From Bacteroidales bacterium (GTDB lineage: Bacteria > Bacteroidota > Bacteroidia > Bacteroidales > UBA4417): DNA of 64,000 nucleotides. The number at the start of each line of letters is the position of its first letter. Within the stretch, counting starts at the first letter, position 1. Where the stretch lies: the NCBI GenBank assembly GCA_016707785.1, contig JADJGZ010000015.1, forward strand, positions 79,895 through 143,894, in the 5' to 3' direction. The translations under genes were made by a program, and so were the position numbers. The notes under the pieces are model-generated. The model did no database searches, had not been told where the DNA came from, and saw nothing but the letters and a program-made list of their open reading frames with translations. Positions 8,765 through 17,474 of the stretch are shown here, in pieces.

Positions 8765-9553
8765 TTAAGCATTGAATCTTGAGATGATTTTTTCAGCCAA
8801 CAATCGGTAAAGTTCTGCATATTCAGGCTGAGAAGCAAGTAAGTCAATGTGTTTCTGAATTACCTCAAGATCATTTCTTTTCGCCGGTCCTGTCTGGACC
8901 ATCGCTGGATCCCCCAGGCAGGCTTTCCTGGATGTTTCGGTTATCAGAGGTTTAAGATCGTCAAAGTTCAGACCTTCCTTCCGAAGGATATCACTGGCCA
9001 TCGTGAACATGAGGTTGGTATAATTTGAGGCAAAAACAGCCGCAACATGTAACATCATTCTCTGCCTGCTATCTGCAAAACGAACAATATCTGAAAGATC
9101 GGAAGCAAGTTTTTCTAAAAGTCTGAGTGTTGTTTGCCCTGAAGCTTCAATAAATATTGGAACTCTTGTGAGATCCAGTGGGATATCTTTTGAGAAGGTC
9201 TGGAGAGGGTAAAGGATACCATATTCGGAAGATAGGCTTGCCAGTGCCTCCATATTTATTGAACCTGCTGTATGCACGACTATTTGATTCTTCAGTTTGA
9301 GTTCTTTAACAACTGATGAAATCGCTGAATCAGTAACAGCAAGTATGAATAGATCCGTGTCCTGTCGGAGGTTCAAAAGAGAGGAAGTGTGGAAACAACC
9401 AAGTTCGTTTGCCAGCTTTTGTGCAGAATCTTCATTTCGGCTGTACACCTCTCTGATCAGGTATCCTTTTCTTTTCAATCCTTTCCCCAGGTGCCAGGCA
9501 ACATTTCCGGCACCAATCAGACTAATACTCCGGATTTCGGAAGGGAAGGTCAT
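8765..9553 (-). CDS. Rossmann-fold / DUF2520 protein
   Basis: 262 residues. The N-terminal NAD(P)-binding motif is LIGAGNVAWHLGKGL (about residues 13-27), and the C-terminal half is the helical DUF2520 domain with HVAAVFASNYTNLMFTMA, similar to the dimerisation domain of pyrroline-5-carboxylate reductase and 6-phosphogluconate-dehydrogenase-like enzymes. The substrate is unknown. In Bacteroidetes it regularly neighbours kdsC, as here. It is 18 bases downstream of the ccmF-like gene on the same strand. Confidence 0.88.
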   Translation of the reverse strand: MTFPSEIRSISLIGAGNVAWHLGKGLKRKGYLIREVYSRNEDSAQKLANELGCFHTSSLLNLRQDTDLFILAVTDSAISSVVKELKLKNQIVVHTAGSINMEALASLSSEYGILYPLQTFSKDIPLDLTRVPIFIEASGQTTLRLLEKLASDLSDIVRFADSRQRMMLHVAAVFASNYTNLMFTMASDILRKEGLNFDDLKPLITETSRKACLGDPAMVQTGPAKRNDLEVIQKHIDLLASQPEYAELYRLLAEKIISRFNA

Positions 9554-9571
9554 GGGTTAGAGCTGCTAATC

Positions 9572-11980
9572 TTATTCTTTGGTAGTTTCTGTCGTCTTTC
9601 CTTCTTTTTTAGTGCTAACCCTTCGTATGATAGCATAACTTAAGCCTGAGAAAAGCAGGATGATCCCAAACCAGAGTACATTCATATAAGGGAATATCAC
9701 AGCCTTTATAACAATGAAATCTTCCTTCTTTTCATAAATTCCAACCATGATGGCCTGAGAATCAGGGGACACGCCTTCAAAACTCAATTTCACGTTCAAA
9801 GCATCAATATTTGCATCTTCCCTCTTAAGTTCACCATTCACTATAAGGTACTTCATACTGGTTTCCAGGGCCCCCGCATTCATACTGAGTACCCTGAAAT
9901 TGGCAGTCAGGGATGCATTATTGGGGTCTTCCTCCTTCATGTCGGCGATAATGGTATCGAGGATTACATAGCTTCTGGAAATGATGATCGTATCCTTCAT
10001 ATGCATCTCTTCCACACCTGACCTTGAATAGCCTGCTGAATCCACCGGACCATTGATTGTCTGGGTAAAACTGATGAAAGTATAGATGTCCTTATCAATA
10101 AAGTGCTTGGTATCCGGATTGTATACATTTCCCATTCTTTCATTATGATTCACGGAAGGGAATACAGAAAATGCGATTTTCCCTTCTGAAAAGTCCTCTT
10201 TTTTAACAAAATCAAGTTTATAGAATGTTTCACGGCCTTTTTCCTCACTACTGCTATATGTCACCAGGTATTTACCCATAGGCTGACTTATACCTTTCAT
10301 CAGAAGCAGGTTTTCCTTATTGTCTTCTGCCTGACCGAGGTCCATTCCTGAAGTATTCCTGGAAATTACTTGTGAATTGCTGAAAGCAAGCAAAACGCCA
10401 AGAATGAAAATGGCAAAACCCGCATGAGTGAAAGCTGAACCAAGGTTCGTAGTTTTGCGCATGTATTTAATGATATAATCAATGGAAACTGTGGTGGCAA
10501 ATATTACAAAATATAACAACAACAGGTGACTAATACGGGTAATGCCATCTCCAAAAGCCACCAGGGCAGATACCAGCAATGCAATTCCCGCATTGATCAT
10601 CATCTTTTTTAGAAAGGGCTTTACTTCATTTCTGCCATAAGTAAGATACTGGCTGATGGATATCAGTAATGCGACAAGTAAAGCGAATGGTAGTTGCCAT
10701 GTGTTATAAAAATTGACATTATCAACAGGAGGTGCGATAGCAGTGCCAAGGACTTTGTTAATAACTGGGATTGAAGTAGTAAGGATTACCTGGAATGCTG
10801 AAAGTACTATGATAACAGAACCAATAAGCATCCAGAATTCCTTCGAAATTACCTCATCACCATCTTTCTTTGCGAAATATTTCCTCTTTATTATCAGTAG
10901 AATAATTGGTATAATAAGGAAGAGCCCGTTGAAGATTAGCATCTGCAATGCCATTCCGCTGTCTCCAAAGGCATGAACAGAAGTTTCTCCAAGAACCCCG
11001 CTTCTGGTAAGATAAGTTGCATAGACCACAAAGAACCATCCTAAGAAGGTGAACAGGTAGGTTGTTCCATAGGAATGGAATCTTTTACTGGCAATCAGCA
11101 TGAGGTGTAAGGATGCCACGAGCAATAACCAGGGAACAAATGAGGCATTCTCAACCGGATCCCATGCCCAGAATCCACCAAAAGTAAGGGACTCATAAGC
11201 CCATCGACCACCCAGGATAATCCCGTTTCCGAGTAATAAGATTGAAGCCAGTGTCCAGGGAATAGCAGGACGAAGCCAGCTATGATATTGACCTCTCCAG
11301 AGAGAAGCCAATGCATAACTGAAAGGTATAAGGGTGATGGCATATCCAAGGAATAATGATGGCGGGTGAATGACCATCCATATGTTTTCAAGTAATGGAT
11401 TCAGTCCATTGCCATCAATGATCATGGAAAGATAATTTGGCTCTTTAAAAAGGTCAATTCCCATATTCTGTGGCATTTCCCTGAGGAGGTTGAATGGACT
11501 GGCTCCAATGTTAATGCCACCTAATTTAACGCCTAATACCATAGATATAAGGAATACCTGGCCGGAAAGAAAAACCGTCATTACCCATGGTTTCCATTCC
11601 TTTGCTGTCCTGAAGAGGATTAAACCGAGGAAGCCTTGTAAAAGTGCCCACGTCAGGAAACTTCCTTCCTGACCTGCCCATAAACTTGAAAGGAGGAATT
11701 TGGGAGCCAGGTCTTTTCCCGTATATTGCCACACATAAGAATATTCAAAATAGTGGTTGAATATTAAGAAATAAAGAGTTCCTATTGTAGCTAAGAGGGT
11801 TAGGAAGTGTAGGATAAAAAATGAATCTGCCGTCAATTCGTACTTCACGCGGATCCCAGGTTTCCGGGTAGCCTGAATGTAGAAAAAGATGGAAATCAGC
11901 AATGAAATTGTGCTTGCCCAGATAAATCCTTTACCTAAAGAACCAGCGAGGAGGTGCTCTCCTATATATTGTATATTCAT
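9572..11980 (-). CDS. ccmF: CcmF/CcsA-type cytochrome c biogenesis protein (haem lyase)
   Basis: A large integral membrane protein of 802 residues with about 14 hydrophobic helices. The tryptophan-rich WWD-type segment GGFWAWDPVENASFVPW, which binds haem for transfer to apocytochrome c, lies near residue 270, with conserved His residues before it (VIHPPSLFLGY) and after it. A large periplasmic domain lies between the last helices, as in CcmF. The C-terminal tail is Lys/Glu/Thr-rich. Its operon partners (ccmE, ccmC, ccmB) are not in this window. The small cytochrome c at 29086-29373 is one possible client. Confidence 0.93.
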   Translation of the reverse strand: MNIQYIGEHLLAGSLGKGFIWASTISLLISIFFYIQATRKPGIRVKYELTADSFFILHFLTLLATIGTLYFLIFNHYFEYSYVWQYTGKDLAPKFLLSSLWAGQEGSFLTWALLQGFLGLILFRTAKEWKPWVMTVFLSGQVFLISMVLGVKLGGINIGASPFNLLREMPQNMGIDLFKEPNYLSMIIDGNGLNPLLENIWMVIHPPSLFLGYAITLIPFSYALASLWRGQYHSWLRPAIPWTLASILLLGNGIILGGRWAYESLTFGGFWAWDPVENASFVPWLLLVASLHLMLIASKRFHSYGTTYLFTFLGWFFVVYATYLTRSGVLGETSVHAFGDSGMALQMLIFNGLFLIIPIILLIIKRKYFAKKDGDEVISKEFWMLIGSVIIVLSAFQVILTTSIPVINKVLGTAIAPPVDNVNFYNTWQLPFALLVALLISISQYLTYGRNEVKPFLKKMMINAGIALLVSALVAFGDGITRISHLLLLYFVIFATTVSIDYIIKYMRKTTNLGSAFTHAGFAIFILGVLLAFSNSQVISRNTSGMDLGQAEDNKENLLLMKGISQPMGKYLVTYSSSEEKGRETFYKLDFVKKEDFSEGKIAFSVFPSVNHNERMGNVYNPDTKHFIDKDIYTFISFTQTINGPVDSAGYSRSGVEEMHMKDTIIISRSYVILDTIIADMKEEDPNNASLTANFRVLSMNAGALETSMKYLIVNGELKREDANIDALNVKLSFEGVSPDSQAIMVGIYEKKEDFIVIKAVIFPYMNVLWFGIILLFSGLSYAIIRRVSTKKEGKTTETTKE

Positions 11981-12329
11981 GTATCGAAATATGTTTATGG
12001 CACAAATTTAATCTTAAAAACAAATAGAAAATGAACCTGCTTGTAATTTGGAATGCAATATTTAGAATCATTCAATGAAATGGAAACTGCCTAACCATTT
12101 TAAAGTATTGATAATAAGTCGTTTTTCCAATATTATTTCATTTGGCAAGACAAGATAAATTGAATTGAAGCAGTTGCTGAATATTCATATGTACATTACG
12201 ACCGGCCATTTATTTCTTTCGTTGTGAAATGAAAGCCCAATTCTATACCTATGGATTAATTATTAGTGAATAATTTATTAATTTATTATTATTGCCTGTC
12301 GATTTCTTGTTTGTATCAAAATTTGTCTA
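11981..12329. other. Divergent intergenic region, AT-rich
   Basis: Separates the minus-strand ccmF-like gene from the plus-strand acetyltransferase-like gene. It contains the likely ccmF promoter box and otherwise only AT-rich sequence. No RNA gene or repeat was recognised, and the plus-strand promoter could not be placed with confidence. Confidence 0.4.
12003..12010 (-). promoter_or_regulatory. -7 box (TAAATTTG) for ccmF
   Basis: A full TAnnTTTG match on the minus strand, 22 bases before the ccmF-like start. No TTG box at the usual spacing was found. Confidence 0.45.
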
Positions 12330-13460
12330 ATGGTTATTGAGATAAAGGAAGTTAAAAGCAAAAAGGATTTGCACCGGTTTATTCATCTGCCTGCTATTAT
12401 TCATGAAGGTCATTCCAACTGGGTACCTCCAATTTATCTTGATGATCGTACTTTTTTCAATCCTTCTAAAAACAAAGCATTTGAATATTGCGACACCATT
12501 CTGGCACTTGCTTACAAAAATGGTAAGGTGGTTGGTCGGATTATGGGGATTGTGAATCACCGGTATAATGAGATTCATCAGGAGAAAGATGGACGTTTTT
12601 GTTTTATGGAGACATGGAATGATACGGAAGTATTCCATGCACTTATCTCATATGTAGAAAACTGGGCAAGGGAAAAGGGAATGCAGAAACTTGTCGGCCC
12701 CCTTGGCTTCTCAGATAAAGACCCACAGGGATTCATGGTTCATGGTTTTGGTGAGCCCATTGTATTGGCTACCAATGGCAATTTCCCTTATATGCCTGAG
12801 ATGCTTGAAGCAGAAGGTTATACAAAGAAAATTGACTGTGTGGTATATAAGGTATTAATTCCTGATACTATTCCGGAATTCTACCAGGCCATTTATAAAA
12901 GAGCCTTGATTAATAATGATGTCGAAATCCTGGAATTCACCGAACGGAAAAAAATCAAACCTTTAATTCACCCTGTACTTAGGTTACTAAATGAAACATT
13001 TGCTGATTTGTATGCATTTGCTCCATTCGATGAGAAAGAAATGGATGATTTTGCCAACCGATACCTGCCATTGCTAGATCCCAATTTTATAAAAGTTATA
13101 CGCGACCGCCAAGGCAATATTCTATCCTTCATTATAGGAATGCCTGATATAAGCAAGGGGATTATCGCTTGTAAAGGGCGGATTCTGCCATTTGGTATCC
13201 TTAGAATCATTCATGCCAGAGCAAAATCAAAGCAGTTAAACCTCTTATTGGGAGGAATAAGAGAAGAATATCGGGGGAAAGGACTGGATGTAATCATGGG
13301 GATAAAGATGCTGGAGACAGCAAAAAGGAGAGGGATGCATTTCATCGACAGTCACCTGGAACTCGAGACAAACCATAGGATGCGTCGTGAGATGGAGAAA
13401 ATGGGAGGGGAGGTTTATAAAAGGTACAGGATTTATCAAAAACAAATAGTTGATTATTGA
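12330..13460 (+). CDS. GNAT-like acetyltransferase family protein
   Basis: 376 residues. Members of this Bacteroidetes family resemble a tandem GNAT fold: the N-terminal half has YKNGKVVGRIMGI, a GNAT core strand pattern, and KLVGPLGFSDKDPQGFMVHGF. The C-terminal half has GIREEYRGKGLDVIMGIKML, resembling the acetyl-CoA binding motif R/QxxGxG/A. The substrate is unknown. It stands alone between ccmF and rpsU. The start is the ATG at 12330; an upstream alternative was not seen. Confidence 0.8.
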   Translation: MVIEIKEVKSKKDLHRFIHLPAIIHEGHSNWVPPIYLDDRTFFNPSKNKAFEYCDTILALAYKNGKVVGRIMGIVNHRYNEIHQEKDGRFCFMETWNDTEVFHALISYVENWAREKGMQKLVGPLGFSDKDPQGFMVHGFGEPIVLATNGNFPYMPEMLEAEGYTKKIDCVVYKVLIPDTIPEFYQAIYKRALINNDVEILEFTERKKIKPLIHPVLRLLNETFADLYAFAPFDEKEMDDFANRYLPLLDPNFIKVIRDRQGNILSFIIGMPDISKGIIACKGRILPFGILRIIHARAKSKQLNLLLGGIREEYRGKGLDVIMGIKMLETAKRRGMHFIDSHLELETNHRMRREMEKMGGEVYKRYRIYQKQIVDY

Positions 13461-13544
13461 GCATTGAGTATTGGTTCACAGGTAGCCTTGTCGTAAAAGA
13501 ATATTATTTATTTTGAATTTCTTTATCATTATAAATTCTTTTCA

Positions 13545-13552
13545 TATCTTTG
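13545..13552 (+). promoter_or_regulatory. -7 box (TATCTTTG) for rpsU
   Basis: A perfect TAnnTTTG box followed by CA, the form most typical of strong Bacteroidetes promoters, about 55 bases before the rpsU ATG. The nearest TTG (13513-13515) is farther upstream than usual. Confidence 0.6.
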
Positions 13553-13606
13553 CACCCCTCTAAATAATTCAGTATTAATCACTAACCGAAAGGAAGTTAT
13601 TTCATC

Positions 13607-13801
13607 ATGATCATTGTTCCTGTAAAAGAAGGCGAAAGCATCGACCGCGCGTTGAAGAAACTGAAACGTAAATTTGAAAAAACCGGTGTCGTTAAAGAAC
13701 TCCGCGAAAGGCAGAAGTTCACGAAGCCATCTGTGAAACGTAGAGAAGAGATTCTCCATGCTGTTTACGTTCAGCAGCTCCAGCAGGCAGAGGAAAAGTG
13801 A
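13607..13801 (+). CDS. rpsU: 30S ribosomal protein S21
   Basis: 64 residues, basic. MIIVPVKEGESIDRALKKLK is the S21 N-terminus, and KFEKTGVVKELRERQKFTKP follows. S21 lies near the anti-Shine-Dalgarno site on the 30S subunit; Bacteroidetes ribosomes hide this site and start translation without SD pairing, in keeping with the lack of clear SD sites throughout this window. It is followed by xerC/D and hpf, a conserved order in the phylum. Confidence 0.98.
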   Translation: MIIVPVKEGESIDRALKKLKRKFEKTGVVKELRERQKFTKPSVKRREEILHAVYVQQLQQAEEK

Positions 13802-13842
13802 TTTTAAGGTAATTTTTTTTACCGATTGGCAGGAAGTAAGTC

Positions 13843-13873
13843 TTGCTCTTTTCAAAATAATGTTGTATTTTTA
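13843..13873 (+). promoter_or_regulatory. Possible promoter for xerC/D-hpf
   Basis: TTG (13843-13845), a 20-base spacer, then TATTTTTA (13866-13873), which differs from TAnnTTTG only at the last base. It lies 58 bases before the recombinase start. Confidence 0.4.
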
Positions 13874-13930
13874 GCGTTAGCTAATTAGAACTTTTGAAAG
13901 AGCGTGGTTACTTCCTGTTGATTTTTTAGA

Positions 13931-14890
13931 ATGCTGAAAGAGAGATTTATTGATTATCTTAGGTTTGAAAAGCGGTTTTCTCCGCATACCATCAAGTCAT
14001 ATGAGCATGATTTAATGCAATTCTCTGCATATCTGCAGGCTCAATACAATGAAGAACATCCGGAAAATGCCTTACCTGAAATGATTCGGTCATGGATGGT
14101 ATCCCTTCTTGAGGCTAATATCACATCCCGTTCAGTCAACAGGAAATTATCCACACTAAATTCATTTTATCATTTTTGTCTTCGGAGTGGAGAAATTGAA
14201 CTCAATCCATTAAAGAAAGTGAATGCTCCGAAATCATCTTCCGGTTTACCTGTTTTTTTGGACAAGGATAAAATGGAAGATTTATTCCAGGAAATACATT
14301 TTGAGGATACTTTTGAAGGATGCAGGGACAGGACAATGATTATGCTGCTATATTCAACCGGAATCAGGCGATCGGAACTACTTGGGCTAAAGAGTCAGGA
14401 TTTAGACCTGGTTAAGGGCACATTAAAAGTGTTAGGAAAGAGAAACAAAGAAAGAATTATTCCAATTGGTAGTTACATTTGTACTCAATTGGAAATATAT
14501 ATCAGGAGTAAGGAAAAAATTATGCTGGAACAGGCTTTAATTACTGATGACTTATTACAAACAAACAGGAGGAAGGTGAAGTCTGCCAATTATTCAAAAC
14601 AGAGAAACAATACCGATATTTTATTTGTTACATCTGCCGGACGACCGATCGGGGCCAGGCAGGTTTATGATATTATTCATAAGCTGTTATCGCAGGTTTC
14701 ATCACAGTCGAAGCTTAGCCCTCATGTATTGAGGCATACTTTTGCAACACATATGCTGAATGATGGTGCTGACCTGAATTCAATAAAGGAATTACTCGGA
14801 CATACCAGCCTGGCGGCTACCCAGGTTTATACTCACAATACGATAGAGAAATTAAAACTGATATTTAAACAAGCCCATCCAAGGGCGTAA
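13931..14890 (+). CDS. xerC: Tyrosine recombinase XerC/XerD
   Basis: 319 residues. The N-terminal SAM-like core-binding domain covers about 1-95 and the catalytic domain the rest. Catalytic residues can be placed at Arg146 (STGIRRSEL), Lys170 (VLGKRNKER), His265 and Arg268 (HVLRHTFATHML), His291 (LGHTS) and the nucleophile Tyr300 (QVYTH). The short length and housekeeping position argue for chromosome dimer resolution at dif rather than an integrase of a mobile element. XerC and XerD cannot be told apart by eye. A small insert near 185-210 is slightly longer than in E. coli XerC. Confidence 0.92.
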   Translation: MLKERFIDYLRFEKRFSPHTIKSYEHDLMQFSAYLQAQYNEEHPENALPEMIRSWMVSLLEANITSRSVNRKLSTLNSFYHFCLRSGEIELNPLKKVNAPKSSSGLPVFLDKDKMEDLFQEIHFEDTFEGCRDRTMIMLLYSTGIRRSELLGLKSQDLDLVKGTLKVLGKRNKERIIPIGSYICTQLEIYIRSKEKIMLEQALITDDLLQTNRRKVKSANYSKQRNNTDILFVTSAGRPIGARQVYDIIHKLLSQVSSQSKLSPHVLRHTFATHMLNDGADLNSIKELLGHTSLAATQVYTHNTIEKLKLIFKQAHPRA

Positions 14891-14903
14891 AAAAGGAGGA
14901 ACT

Positions 14904-15203
14904 ATGAGAGTGAAGATTAACTCAGTTCATTTCAAGACGGACAAGAAACTTGATGATTTTATTTCCGAAAAGATGGACAAACTCGTAAGCCTTCACGATG
15001 GAATCATCGGGAGCGAAGTTACCCTCAGGGTTGATAATACGGATGCACCGGATAATAAGATAGCCGAGATAAAGTTAATGGTGCCGGGGAATGATCTTTT
15101 TGCGAGAAAACAGAGTAAATCCTTTGAAGAAGCGGCTGATACTGCTGTGGAAGCGCTACGTCGCCAACTAACTAAACACAAGGAAAAACAGAGAGGAGAA
15201 TAA
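14904..15203 (+). CDS. hpf: Ribosome hibernation promoting factor (short HPF/RaiA family)
   Basis: 99 residues. The family fold is shown by MRVKINSVHFKTDKKLDDFI at the start and EAADTAVEALRRQLTKHKEK at the end. Short HPF binds the mRNA/tRNA channel of 30S subunits and stabilises idle ribosomes. It starts 13 bases after the recombinase stop, with an AGGAGG-like stretch just upstream, so it is part of the same transcript. A strong terminator follows about 55 bases later. Confidence 0.93.
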   Translation: MRVKINSVHFKTDKKLDDFISEKMDKLVSLHDGIIGSEVTLRVDNTDAPDNKIAEIKLMVPGNDLFARKQSKSFEEAADTAVEALRRQLTKHKEKQRGE

Positions 15204-15228
15204 ATATTAAAAAAATATTCATTACTCA

Positions 15229-15259
15229 TTTGGTAATTCAAATAAAGTGTCTAAATTTG
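15229..15259 (+). promoter_or_regulatory. Consensus promoter just inside the hpf terminator, ahead of the tRNA-tuf operon
   Basis: TTTG (15229-15232), exactly 19 bases, then TAAATTTG (15252-15259): a full match to the Bacteroidetes -33/-7 pattern. The expected start falls in the following terminator stem, so transcripts toward the tRNAs would begin inside the hairpin with only part of its left arm. It may drive the tRNA-tuf-rpo region or be a chance match. Confidence 0.5.
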
Positions 15260-15290
15260 CAGTCCTTTTTGAAAGGACTGCTTTTGTTTT
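15259..15290 (+). terminator. Intrinsic terminator after hpf
   Basis: A perfect 10-bp stem (15259-15268 with 15272-15281), a 3-base loop and a T-rich run (TTTTGTTTT). It ends the rpsU/xer/hpf transcripts before the tRNA cluster. Confidence 0.85.
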
Positions 15291-15379
15291 ATAAAATATC
15301 ATTCTAATTTACTGGGATTAAGGTTGTTGGATTGCGAGGATTGAGTAAAAGCTAGTATTTTAAACAAAAGTGGGAAATT

Positions 15380-15452
15380 GCCGATGTAGCTCAGTTGGTA
15401 GAGCAGCTGATTTGTAATCAGCTGGTCGGGGGTTCGAGTCCCTCTATCGGCT
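15380..15452 (+). tRNA. tRNA-Thr (anticodon TGT)
   Basis: A 73-base cloverleaf. The acceptor GCCGATG pairs with TATCGGC (one G-T), the anticodon loop is TTTGTAA, and the T arm has GGTTCGAGTCC. No encoded CCA. It is the first of four tRNAs preceding tuf. Confidence 0.97.
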
Positions 15453-15469
15453 CTGTTCATTAATATGTT

Positions 15470-15551
15470 GGGGGGATACCAGAGCGGTCAAATGGGGCAG
15501 ACTGTAAATCTGTTGGCTAAGCCTTCGGAGGTTCGAATCCTCCTCCCCCCA
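15470..15551 (+). tRNA. tRNA-Tyr (anticodon GTA)
   Basis: 82 bases with the long variable arm of class II tRNAs. The acceptor GGGGGGA pairs with TCCCCCC, and the anticodon loop is CTGTAAA. No encoded CCA. Confidence 0.97.
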
Positions 15552-15560
15552 CAAACATCA

Positions 15561-15633
15561 GCGGAAGTAGCTCATTTGGTAGAGCGATAGCCTTCCAAGC
15601 TATAGGTGGCGGGTTCGAGCCCCGTCTTCCGCT
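15561..15633 (+). tRNA. tRNA-Gly (anticodon TCC)
   Basis: 73 bases. The acceptor GCGGAAG pairs with CTTCCGC, and the anticodon loop CTTCCAA is closed by ATAGC/GCTAT. Confidence 0.97.
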
Positions 15634-15706
15634 CAAGATATAGTTCTCGGCTCCCGGTTTTCATTCCAAGATTTCCGGGTGATGCTGTTAACAGAAGGGA
15701 TTAAAA

Positions 15707-15778
<72 letters not shown>

Positions 15779-15829
15779 CAATTTTTTGTGCTTAAACATT
15801 AACAAGTAAATCCATAAACATTAATTATC

Positions 15830-17017
15830 ATGGCAAAAGAAAAATTCGATCGTTCAAAACCTCACGTGAACATCGGTACCATTGGTCACATTGACCATGG
15901 AAAGACCACGCTCACGGCTGCTATCACTCTTGTGTTGGCTGAAAAAGGTCTTTCGGAATTCAGGTCATTCGATTCAATTGACAACGCTCCGGAAGAAAAG
16001 GAAAGAGGTATTACCATTAATACAGCCCACGTTGAGTATCAGACTGCGAATCGTCATTATGCTCACGTTGACTGTCCAGGTCATGCTGACTATATTAAGA
16101 ACATGGTTACTGGTGCTGCCCAGATGGACGGTGCTATTATCGTTGTTGCTGCTACTGATGGTCCAATGCCTCAGACCCGCGAGCATATCCTTCTCGCACG
16201 TCAGGTAGGTGTTCCTCGTCTGGTGGTTTTCATGAACAAGGTTGACCTTGTTGATGATGAAGAAATTCTTGAAATCGTTGAAATGGAAATTCGTGATCTT
16301 CTCACATTCTATGGATTCGACGGTGACAAAACTCCTGTTATCCAGGGTTCAGCTCTTGGTGGACTGAACAAGGAAGAGAAATGGGTTGATAAGATCATGG
16401 AACTCATGGATGCTTGTGATAATTGGATCCTTTTACCAGAGCGTTTGGTTGACAAACCATTCCTTATGCCTATTGAAGACGTATTCTCAATCACAGGCCG
16501 TGGAACAGTTGCTACAGGTAGAATTGAAACCGGTATCATCCATGTTGGTGATCCAGTTGATATCATCGGTATGGGTGCTGAAAAAATGAAATCAGTTTGT
16601 ACTGGTGTTGAAATGTTCCGCAAACTTCTTGACACTGGTGAAGCTGGTGACAATGCAGGTTTGTTACTTCGCGGTGTTGATAAAGACACCATCCGTCGTG
16701 GTATGGTTATTGCAAAACCAGGTTCAATTACTCCTCACAAACATTTCAAAGCTGAGGTTTATATCCTGAAGAAAGAAGAAGGTGGACGTCATACTCCATT
16801 CCAGAATAAATATCGTCCTCAGTTCTATTTCAGGACCACTGATGTAACAGGTGAAATTACCCTGCCAGCTGGTGTTGAAATGTGTATGCCTGGTGATAAT
16901 ATCACAATTGAAGTTCATTTGATCGCTGAAATCGCTATGAATATGAACCTCCGTTTCGCTATCCGCGAAGGTGGTCGTACAGTAGGTGCAGGTCAGGTAA
17001 CTGAAATTCTGGACTAA
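15830..17017 (+). CDS. tuf: Elongation factor Tu
   Basis: 395 residues. This GTPase delivers aminoacyl-tRNA to the ribosome. The G1 motif GHIDHGKT is at residues 19-26, the G3 motif DCPGHADY near 81, and the G4 motif NKVD near 136. Domains 2 and 3 follow intact to the usual AGQVTEILD end. It lies between the tRNA cluster and tRNA-Trp/secE, as in many bacteria. Codon use looks strongly biased, as expected for a highly expressed gene. This is the only tuf in the window; other copies cannot be excluded. Confidence 0.99.
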   Translation: MAKEKFDRSKPHVNIGTIGHIDHGKTTLTAAITLVLAEKGLSEFRSFDSIDNAPEEKERGITINTAHVEYQTANRHYAHVDCPGHADYIKNMVTGAAQMDGAIIVVAATDGPMPQTREHILLARQVGVPRLVVFMNKVDLVDDEEILEIVEMEIRDLLTFYGFDGDKTPVIQGSALGGLNKEEKWVDKIMELMDACDNWILLPERLVDKPFLMPIEDVFSITGRGTVATGRIETGIIHVGDPVDIIGMGAEKMKSVCTGVEMFRKLLDTGEAGDNAGLLLRGVDKDTIRRGMVIAKPGSITPHKHFKAEVYILKKEEGGRHTPFQNKYRPQFYFRTTDVTGEITLPAGVEMCMPGDNITIEVHLIAEIAMNMNLRFAIREGGRTVGAGQVTEILD

Positions 17018-17037
17018 TACATAAAAAACACAGGAGT

Positions 17038-17061
17038 GGTGTTCCCGTCATGAGGAACACC
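17038..17061 (+). terminator. Hairpin after tuf (terminator or attenuator)
   Basis: A perfect 8-bp stem (17038-17045 with 17054-17061) and an 8-base loop, followed by CTTTCC. The weak T-run suggests partial termination between tuf and tRNA-Trp/secE. Confidence 0.5.
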
Positions 17062-17096
17062 TTTCCTGCCTTAAATAATTAATGTTTGTGGTTGTT

Positions 17097-17131
17097 TTGC
17101 CTGTCCTAGGGCAGACGAACTGAACAGGCAA
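17097..17131. repeat. Small palindromic insert before tRNA-Trp
   Basis: 8-bp arms TTGCCTGT/ACAGGCAA enclose 19 bases. A 9-base direct repeat GAACTGAAC occurs at 17117-17125 and again at 17132-17140, where it runs into the tRNA start. It resembles a small mobile palindrome, but a processing signal for the tRNA is as likely. Confidence 0.35.
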
Positions 17132-17138
17132 GAACTGA

Positions 17139-17211
17139 ACGGGTGTAGCTCAATTGGTAGAGTGGCGGTCTCCAAAACCGTAGGCTGTGGGTTCGACCCC
17201 TACCACCCGTG
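17139..17211 (+). tRNA. tRNA-Trp (anticodon CCA)
   Basis: 73 bases. The acceptor ACGGGTG pairs with CACCCGT, and the anticodon loop CTCCAAA is closed by GCGGT/ACCGT. It sits between tuf and secE, a frequent bacterial arrangement. Confidence 0.96.
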
Positions 17212-17226
17212 CTAAATATTAGAAAA

Positions 17227-17424
17227 ATGGCAAAGAATAAGTTCGTAGAGTACGTCACAGAGAGTTACGATGAACTCATGCACAAAGTATCCTGGCCTAC
17301 CTGGAGTGAGTTACAAAACAGTGCTGTCGTAGTATCCATTGCTTCCCTTATCATTGCACTTGTTGTGTTTTTGATGGATAAGGCGTTTACAGTATTGTTG
17401 CAGCAGTTTTATCAACTGTTTTAG
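17227..17424 (+). CDS. secE: Preprotein translocase subunit SecE
   Basis: 65 residues with one transmembrane helix (about 32-52) after the amphipathic motif HKVSWPTWSELQNSAVVV, which is the SecE signature that clamps SecY. The frame can be read upstream to a GTG at 17209, but that lies inside the tRNA-Trp gene, so the ATG at 17227 is chosen. It is the single-helix form usual outside enterobacteria. nusG follows 50 bases later. Confidence 0.95.
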   Translation: MAKNKFVEYVTESYDELMHKVSWPTWSELQNSAVVVSIASLIIALVVFLMDKAFTVLLQQFYQLF

Positions 17425-17474
17425 CAGATTTACTGCAGTCTAATATTAATACCAACCTTAATTCACCATCCGGC

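Noticed and set aside
13931..14890. Phage or transposon integrase
   Set aside because: It sits between rpsU and hpf with no attachment-site duplication or mobile genes; XerC/D fits.
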